A stretch of DNA of 64,000 bases from Agapetus fuscipes (Eukaryota; Arthropoda; Insecta; Trichoptera; Glossosomatidae): the NCBI GenBank assembly GCA_951799405.1, contig OX637339.1:1302001-1366000 (forward strand). Direction: 5' to 3'. The number at the start of each line of letters is the position of its first letter. The stretch's first letter is position 1. The notes beneath the pieces are model-generated. The model worked only from the letters and a program-made list of their open reading frames with translations. It was not told the origin of the DNA and ran no database searches. The position numbers were made by a program, and so were the translations under genes. Positions 38,237 through 47,200 of this stretch are shown here, piece by piece.

Positions 38237-41200
38237 CTGGAACACCAAGAAAAGAAGAAGCTAGCAGACTTGACCAATAAAATAATATAAATGTTTCATA
38301 GAAAGATAAGACACATGTCCCATTCATCAATCCCTCCTCATCGCATTTCAGAAAGGGAAACTCGTAGTGAGACTCTCATTCATCCCTTTGCAGTCGATCT
38401 CAAAACTATGAGAACTTGGCGCTTTCATGACTCAATCATTTGTTTTGGAACAATTTTATACCAATGTTTGACCAATTCTGGAACAATGCTTCGAACAATT
38501 TTGGAACAATTTTGGACCAATTTTGGACCAATTTTGGAACAATTTTGGACCAATGATGGAACAATTTTAAAACAATGTTGGACCAATTTGGAGCAATTTT
38601 GGACCAATGTTTAAACAATTTTGGACTAGTTTTGTAACAATGCTTGGAACAATTTTGGACCAATGTTGAACATTTTTGGAACAATTTTGGGCCAATTTTG
38701 GACCAATATTGGACCAATTTTGGAACAATTTTGGAACAATGTTGGACCAATTTAGGACCAATGTTGGAACAATTTTGGACTAATTTTGAACATTTTTGGA
38801 ACAATTTAAAACCAATTTTGGAACAATGCTTGTAACAATTTTGGGCCAATTTTGGAACAATGTTTAAACAATGCTTGGAACAATTTTGGAATAATTTTGG
38901 AACAATGGTTGGAACACATATTGGAACCATACTCACCTACGAAGAATATGACTAGCAGAGGCGGTGTCAGGAGAAACTGGTCTAGGATGAGCTTCTTCAC
39001 AACAACTTTGGCCGCAGTACCAACAAACTTCTTATCCAGCCATCTGTACCTGCGGAGAACGATCAGTTTATTTGTTTGATAGATTTGTGAAGCATAATGC
39101 AATTCACCTACCTATTTTGCCTGGCCAGAAACAGGTATTATACATTTTAAATCTATAATATAAGTTGCAGAGATGTATTGGCATTTAAAGATCATATTTA
39201 ATGCATGCCTACAAGCAGGCACTTGTAAGTTCACGCTGACACATGCTGCATGTGTACGTACAGAATAAACCAAACCTCACATGAATAAATACATTGCAAC
39301 TACTGCCGCCTTTCCCTGAAACCGCGGTGGCATTGGCAAAAGTGAACCAAGTTTTTACATCATGGCGGGTTAGCCTCATACCAACCTATTGATTGATGAA
39401 TTTGTCGCATACCAAATTGATTTATTTATCTTCTCTCTGCCAGGCGATGTGACGTCACTTTTTGTATGTTCAAAATATTATGATAGTATCAATATGCAAT
39501 GATTGAAATGCCCTGCCATGACGTAGGAACTCAGCATCGTGATTTGACCGGTCCGTAGTCCAGTGGTATTACTTCGTACTCGTAAATGGAAGGTTGTGTG
39601 TTCGAATCCCAGCGGAGCAAAAAAAAAATCCATTTATACTTTCAAATATTATACTCTTTGCTTGGTGAAAAAAATCATACATCTTTACCAAAAATCGGTC
39701 ACTAAAGGTCCATCCAGCCTTACAGCAACTGGGTCTTCTTTTAGACTTTGCGCTTTCTACAGCGACGAACACCAAGCTCGCAGAGGGCTTTTGAGGTGTG
39801 ATACACACAAAAACAGCGCTCACCAAATAAATCAGCCCATTTTTTTTTTTTTTAATCGTGATTTACTTTGCAGAGAAATGACAAAAATATCAGGACTTGT
39901 ATTCACAAAACATTTGATCCATTGATGACCTACATATTATCGCTTTTTCGAAAGACAAATTTACTTTAGGCTGCAGATGAGCCATGGCTTCGGTAATTCT
40001 CGATGTCTTCAGGAGGCACTCTTTCTGACAACTGAGGATGAACTGATTTTGTACGACACACATTATTGCATACCCTCGGGCCTCGGACGAAGGTAATAAG
40101 GTTCTAGTGGTAGAATGATCTTGTAATTGCGAAAAATACCCCTCTGGTTTATTATAAAAGAGATCAAAATAGTACGATCAGCAGTCGCAAGAGAGCAATT
40201 CGCTAAGCAACACATATAACCAGTGACTGTCAAGTTGTGAAATAAATTGTAATTAGTAAAAAAATATAAATTCTTTAAAAATAAATTCTGGCATTTTAAT
40301 TACAAATATAATCCAGCAGAAAACGTACAAGTTGTGCAACTTTTGCCGCCTTTTACTTACCAGTAGTAATAAACCTGAGGATACACGGCTAGTCCGAGTA
40401 CTCCGAATCTAGTGATCATGTGTGGATCGTATGCCAAAGGTTCTCCTCCATGCTGCGTGGAAAAGAGACACACATATATGTAAAGTAACATGCAAGAGAG
40501 AGAGAGGTAACATGGTAAGATGATGCCCAAAAAACATGGCGGCGCGTGAACAGCTGATCAGGCAGTCAAATATTAAAAAAAAACATTTTGGAGATGAATA
40601 CAATTTATTAGCCAGAAACAGGTAGGTATTATCATAATCAATGTATAATTATTTTTTATATTCATTTTAGTTAGCTATAAATTTCGCAATGACATCTCGC
40701 TGCCTTAGTTCTTGTTTACCGTATACGCCATTGAGAAAATTTTACATGAGCAATGTTTGCATGTGTACTGGACCAATGTGTCTTATAAAAACAAGAAATT
40801 TATTTAAAAATATTTAAAAGAACTCTCACATTATCGAGTTTTACGGTTTTTCTTAGCTCAGATTGTGTAGAATTTGATTCATAAGACAACTGCATGAAAA
40901 AGTCATATTTGACAAGATTGGCGAATACAGTAGGTAAACAATAACTGGGGGAGCGATCTGTAGAATCAGGGTCGAAGTTATAGTCAAGGGGCCACAGGGG
41001 ATTCAAACCAGCGATGTTTGTATTTCAAACACACAGTTACTTGTCGTCGACTGTGTTTAGAGAACATTTGACAAGCTGATCAGCTGTTTTCTTTCCATCC
41101 ATGTTTTATCGCTTTCTATCCACGATAGTTCTTTATGTGATATGATGACAAGACATAACGTCACGATTTTAAGAATGTAATTTATCCCTCTGTAATCTAA

Positions 41201-44200
41201 GTTGCTAACTTGTATAAACTATGGTGATTCATAGGTATTAATGCATGCCCAAAAGAAGAACCGTGTTATTTTGAGCTTAGTGCTTACACATGCTGCATGA
41301 AAACCCAAATCTCTAATGAACAATAACCCTGCGACTCTTGCCGCTGAATATTCATAGTATGGATTCGCTCGCGATTAAAAGATGACCTTTAAATTAAAGT
41401 GTCTTAAGAATCACATTCTACACAATCTGAGCTAAGAAAAATACGTAAAACATGACAATGTCAAATGTGAGAGTTAATGATGATAAGGATGTAGAATCCA
41501 TTCCGGGCTTGTAGATCATGTTCAATAAAGCAGCCTATACAATTATTGAACATTGTCTACAAGCCCGGAATGGATTCTACATCCTTATCATCATCATCTG
41601 AAGCCGGCCATGAAAGCCTAAAAACACTTATAATGTGAGAGTTGTTTAAAAATTAATAATTTGAAAATCAATTTCCAGCATTAATAAAACGCATAGGTCC
41701 AGTAAACATACAAATATTGTTCATGTGAAATTACCTCTGTTGGAGATAAGACAAACAATCACTAAGATGACGGGTTGTCAACCAACCAACCTTTAAATCA
41801 AGGAACTAAAATTATTATATAAATTTAGATAATGTATATTTAAACAGATGATGTAGAATGATGAAGAAAAATTAATGTAGGCTTTGATATTTTTTTTTAA
41901 AGAAACTGAAAATTCAGTCAAAGAAGTAGTTGAAAGTAAAATATATATCTAAAGAAAAGTAAAATAAATTAAATGAAAAGTTACAAAATAAATAAAAGAA
42001 CAGTCAAATAAAATCAAAGGAAAGTAAAATAAATTAAAAAGAAAAGTAAAATAAATTAAAAAATCGAGTAAAATAAAATAATGAAAAAAAATGTAGGTAC
42101 CAGTAATATAAAATAGGTGCATAGAGAACTGTCCCCATAAACGCGTACCTCCCGACAGTGACGTAGTCAAAGGACAGTGGTTTGTCAGGCTAAAATAATA
42201 CAAAACAAAAATAAAAGTAAATAAAAACAAATAAATAAAATATATAACAATAAATCATTGGTTAATTTTTTTAAATCCTGGAGAGACCACATTACAAATG
42301 AGGTGGTTCTCCAAAGAATCGAAGGAGGAAGACGTCTATCTGCTCAGTACCTTGTCCGCAAGGCGTGCAAGATTGATCGGCCACGTAATACGACAAGAAG
42401 GCCTCTTGCATGCCATAATGGAGTTGATGAGTTGAATGAGTTGATGCGTGAGTGGAAGGTTTTGTTAGAAAGACGTATGCTTGAGTAATATTATTTTATA
42501 AGTTAAATATATATTATGTTTTATAGTATGCTATGATGTTTAACGTTATGGTCCCTGTACTGTTAAGTTAAATGTATTGTTATTGTAAATAAATAAATAA
42601 ATAAATAATGGAGGGGATGACCGAGGGGACCAACTCTAGAAGACGCCCACGCCAAGAATAGGTACCTGGAGGACCTGTTGGTGGACGTGCGCTGCTCAAC
42701 ATAAAGCTGCCTTAGTTCTTGTTTATCGTATACGCCATTGAGAAAATTTGACATGAGCAATGTTTGCATGTGTACTGGACCAATGTGTCTTATGAAAACA
42801 AGAAATTTATTTTAAAAATATTTAAAAAAAACTCTCACATTATCGAGTTTTACGGTTTTTCTTAGCTCAGATTATGTAGAATTTGATTCTTAAGACAACT
42901 GCATGAAAAAGTCATATTTGACAAGATTGGCGTATACGATAAACAAGAACTGGGGGAGCGATATGCAGACCTAAAAAGAGCCGCACAAGACAGGGAAGAA
43001 TGGAGGAGAAGAGTAAGGCTGGTTTGAGTGTCGCGCTGACAACGCGCTGACCGTCAGCGCTGACCGTTCAAAATATATGAACTTGTAGGAAGCGTTTTAG
43101 AATGGCGCGTAGCTGTCAGCGCGACAAGTTCATCTATTTGGCTGTCAGCGCTGACGGTCAGCGTGCTGTCAGCGCGACACTAAAACCAGCCTAAAAGATA
43201 TTGCTGCAAACCAATCCTAGGATTGAAACTGGAGAAGAAGAATTTTAAAAGGCACTGACTACCAGTACCCTTAGTATGATATGCAAAACTTGAGTAAAGT
43301 AAAGTTTACGGAAAGTATTTAAGAGTGATTTTCCCCAAAATCTGCCGTTTTTTTTCTTACACTTTATGGTATTAGCAAAAGAGTTACAGTGATGAAGAAT
43401 ATCAAGTTCAAACAAACAAAAACAGCAGATTTTGGGGAAAACCACTTTTTTTAATACTTTCCGTACACTTTACTTTACTCAAGTTTTGCAACTCGTACTC
43501 AGGGTACAGTGGTCAATGATTTTTTCGGCTTTAAAAGACTATTGTGTCCAAAATGGCTCTCCCGTTCTTCAAAAAAAAATGTTTGGCCTTATGTGGTGTA
43601 CGAATGTGCAGCCTGGAGTCTGACTCGGAAACGGGAGAAATCTTTGAGAACAAGATTATAAAGCAGAAATCTTAGCCGCTTACATTGCAGATCAACCGCA
43701 TTTTTATCAAACCCTATATACCTACTTCTTTCATTTCATCCAGAGTCATAGGATCTTACTAAAAAATTGTTTTTTAAACTACAATCTATAATATTAAGTT
43801 GCAAAGAGATACAGTTAAATTAATATTAAATGCATGACCACAAACAGACTCGCGTAAGTTCGCGCTTACAAATGTTGCATGTGTAGGTACTTACAAATCA
43901 TTAAATCCAAACCTCAAATTAACATAAACCCTGCAACTTTTGCCGACCTTCCCTAAAACAGGAATGACATCGGCAAAATGAACTATTTTTGACTGTATGG
44001 TTATTGGTTGGTCAGCTTCATACCAACCTATAAGTCAAGGAATAACGATACATGGAAAACGATAAATTAAAATCAGTTTTTTTCAAAACTGAAAAATCCC
44101 ACATTATTGACCATCCGCAGGTGAAAAGCTACGTACTTTGTTCTCTAATCTCTTATCTAATTCTTATTTGCAAAGATATGCTACATTGGGGATTCACATT

Positions 44201-47200
44201 ATATGCATTCTCACAAGCAGACACGTACAAGTTCGCGCTTGCACATGCCAGATATGAACCTACAACATAAAAACTCAAATCTCAAATGGGCATACACTCT
44301 GCAACTCTTGCCGTCCTTCCCTGAAATAGGGTTGAAACTTGCAAAGTGAATAATTTTTACAGCATGGGCGATCAGCCTCATACCAACCTATAAGTCAATG
44401 ATCCTTGAGAATTATCCTTGGTATTACTATAAATAGGGACCAAGGCTCACTGCGGCCAGAGTAGTCAAGCAACCTTTAATAATAATAATAATAATAATTG
44501 GACAATTTGTATACAGCGCCGTTTAGTGGCACTAGCCACCCCAAGGGCGCTTTTATGTGTTGAAGCTTCTGTTAAACAAATGTGTCTTAAGCAACTTCCT
44601 GAAACTGCCAACACTGGTCTCTGTTCTCAACTCCAGAGGTAGACTATTCCAGCAGGATGGACCAGCCGAACTAAAAGCCCTGTCTCCGAAACCAGTTCTG
44701 TTCCGTCGAAGAGGCAGTTGAAGCCTGTTTACGGCGTCACTCTGTGCAGAACGAAGAGTGCATCGTTTTCCACCTATCTGGTCGACTCTGCACAATTCAC
44801 ACAAGTACGATGGGGCAACTCCTCTGAGGGCATTAAAAACAGAAACACATATTTTGTACTCAATCCTCTCTGGGACTCGCAGCCAATGAAGGCGCCGCAA
44901 CAGAGGAGAGACATGGTCAGTTTTTCGTCCTCCTAAAAGTAATTTGGCTGCAGCATTAAAGACGGACTGCAGTCTAGACTGCTGAAACCTTGGAAGACCC
45001 CAGAACAGACCATTGCAATAATCCAGTCTCGACACAACAAAGGACGCAATGAGAATCTTAGCAGCTTCGGATGTCAAACAGTTTCTGACCCATCTCAACT
45101 GCCTCAGGTGAAAAAAACAGGAGCTCACAGTCGAGCTTATTTGCATACTCATGGAGAGAGTGTTGTCAAGATGGACCCCAAGAAACTTAATTGAGCTAGA
45201 TGGATACACATCCAGGCCCATTACTTTAATTGGTGAAGAGCCAAGCAAGTGTTTCCTACCAGGAGACGACATCCAGATGAATTCTGTCTTGTCTGGATTC
45301 ATTCTAAGGCGACACCTTGCCATCCACTCAGCCACCACTTCAATGCACCGGACCATCTCAAGACTACAGGCATCTGTCATAGATGGCTGACAGAAACGAC
45401 AAAGTAGAATATCATCAGCATAAGAATAGTAGCTGGTGCCGTTCATCAGTACAGTGCTCTCAAGATCATTTGTGTACAGGGTAAAAAGTAAAGGCCCGAG
45501 TACAGATCCCTGAGGCACACCACAGTCCATGGGCATACCTGATGACTCACCATCAACATCCACAGTCTGACATCTGCCTTTCAGATATGAAGATAGCAAT
45601 TTAGATACTCCTCCTCGGACTCCGTACAACCTATCAAGCTTAGTGATGAGTATACTGTGATCAACAGTGTCGAAGGCAGCGCTCATGTCAAGTACTGCCA
45701 CCATGGCAAGAGCACCGTCCCCAACCGCAGCTATCACATCATTCACAATGCGAAGTAAGGCAGTCTCAGTGGAATGAGCTTTTCTATATGCTGACTGAAA
45801 CTTAGACAGATATCCGCCTCGCTCCATGTGCTGAGTGAGTTGCCAAACAACGGCCTTCTCAATAATTTTCGATATAAAAGGAACGGACGACACAGGTCTA
45901 TAATTTTCCACAGAATCAGCTGGAAGGCTTGATTTTTTGAGAATTGGTGTAACAATTGATTTTTTAAGTTCCGTGGGAAAAATACACTCTGTAGTGAGAG
46001 ACTTGTTGACCAATGCTGACAGAATAGGTGCCACCTCACTCAAGCATCTTTTGACCAGCCATGTTGGAATTGGATCTAGTTTACATTGCTTGTTTGGACA
46101 TGTGAGTACAAGCTTAACAACATCATTCAACAAGACAGGCTTAAATGAAAAAATAACATTGCAACAATTGTTTGACTCTGGGGGATTAAAAGTGGTCGCT
46201 GCACTGGATTCTCTTATTCTTCGTAACTTCTCTGAAAAGTGACGAGAGAATTCACTTGCAGGAAGCTCCGGATGCTGAGTAGAACTTTTTCCCAGGACAA
46301 AGCTCATCGACTTCCACAGCGCCCTGGGGTTCTTGGCTTCGGTCTCCATTTTTCTGGTCCAGTAGGACGACCTTTTCCTCCTTATCAAAGTCCAATAGAT
46401 GGTCTGGGCATTCATCCAGGTTGCACGTGCAGTTTCTGTGCGACACCGTCGATACCTCCTCTCAAGGCGTCTCATCTCTGCTTTGCCACATCTGCATTCC
46501 TCATCAAACCAGCACTCAGATCTTCTCTGTCTCCTGATGGTTGTTTTGAGAGGAGCGTATTTGTTGATCAGCGAGAGCATGGTGCTATTGTAAGATTTGA
46601 TAAGTTTGTTCGTGTCTGCCGAGGCAATAAAGTTTTTGTTGCAGATGTCGCTTCCAGACAACTCACATTGAAACTGCTCAACATTAAAATTCCGCCAAGG
46701 TCTGTTTGTGATACGTTTAAAAATTGGTTTTGGAGGGTTGAATACCGCAACTGCGGTTACTAGGCGATGATCCGTGTGGCCAATGTCAAGGACTTGACAC
46801 TGTAGCAGAGGATCACCTGCATTACAAATCACAACATCCAGGATACCACCTGCATCATGCGTCACCTGGTTCACCCGCTGATGAAAATTGAAATCATGCA
46901 ACATACATAAAAACTTGGTGCTGTGGCCATCCTCCGCTCTATCAAGCCGGATGTTCATATCTCCCACAATAAACACTAGCATGGAATAGGTTGTCAGGCG
47001 TGTCAAAAGCTTCTTGAATTCATCGAAGAATAACGTACAGGGAGGCTTGGATCCAGGCCTGTAGACATTCACAATCAACACAGATGATCCACGAGACGTA
47101 AACACGCCAGCAATGCACTCAAATGAAGAAAATTCAGGAACACTCTGTATCTGAGAGACCCTAAAACCATTTTTTACCACTATGACCACTCCGCCATGGT

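Larger units (their letters stand above)
42258..43250 (+). mobile_element. RTE-like LINE C-terminus carrying three insertions
   Basis: WRDHITNEVVLQRIEGGRRL, then after a frame change LIGHVIRQEGLLHAIMEG; continued at 42605 as MTEGTNSRRRPRQEYLEDLL; continued at 42961 as ADLKRAAQDREEWRRRV; ends near GGAGAAGAAGAATTTT. The parts are in order and together form the usual RTE-like C-terminus. Confidence 0.85.

Noticed and set aside
38436..38936. Long stop-free ORF (166 codons) with SKIVPKL-type repeats on the - strand
   Set aside because: It is the translation of the 11-bp minisatellite; period 11 rotates frames and stops are simply absent from the unit.
45151..46763. Several + strand ORFs across 44.7-47.4 kb
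   Set aside because: Antisense shadows of the intact LINE ORF2.
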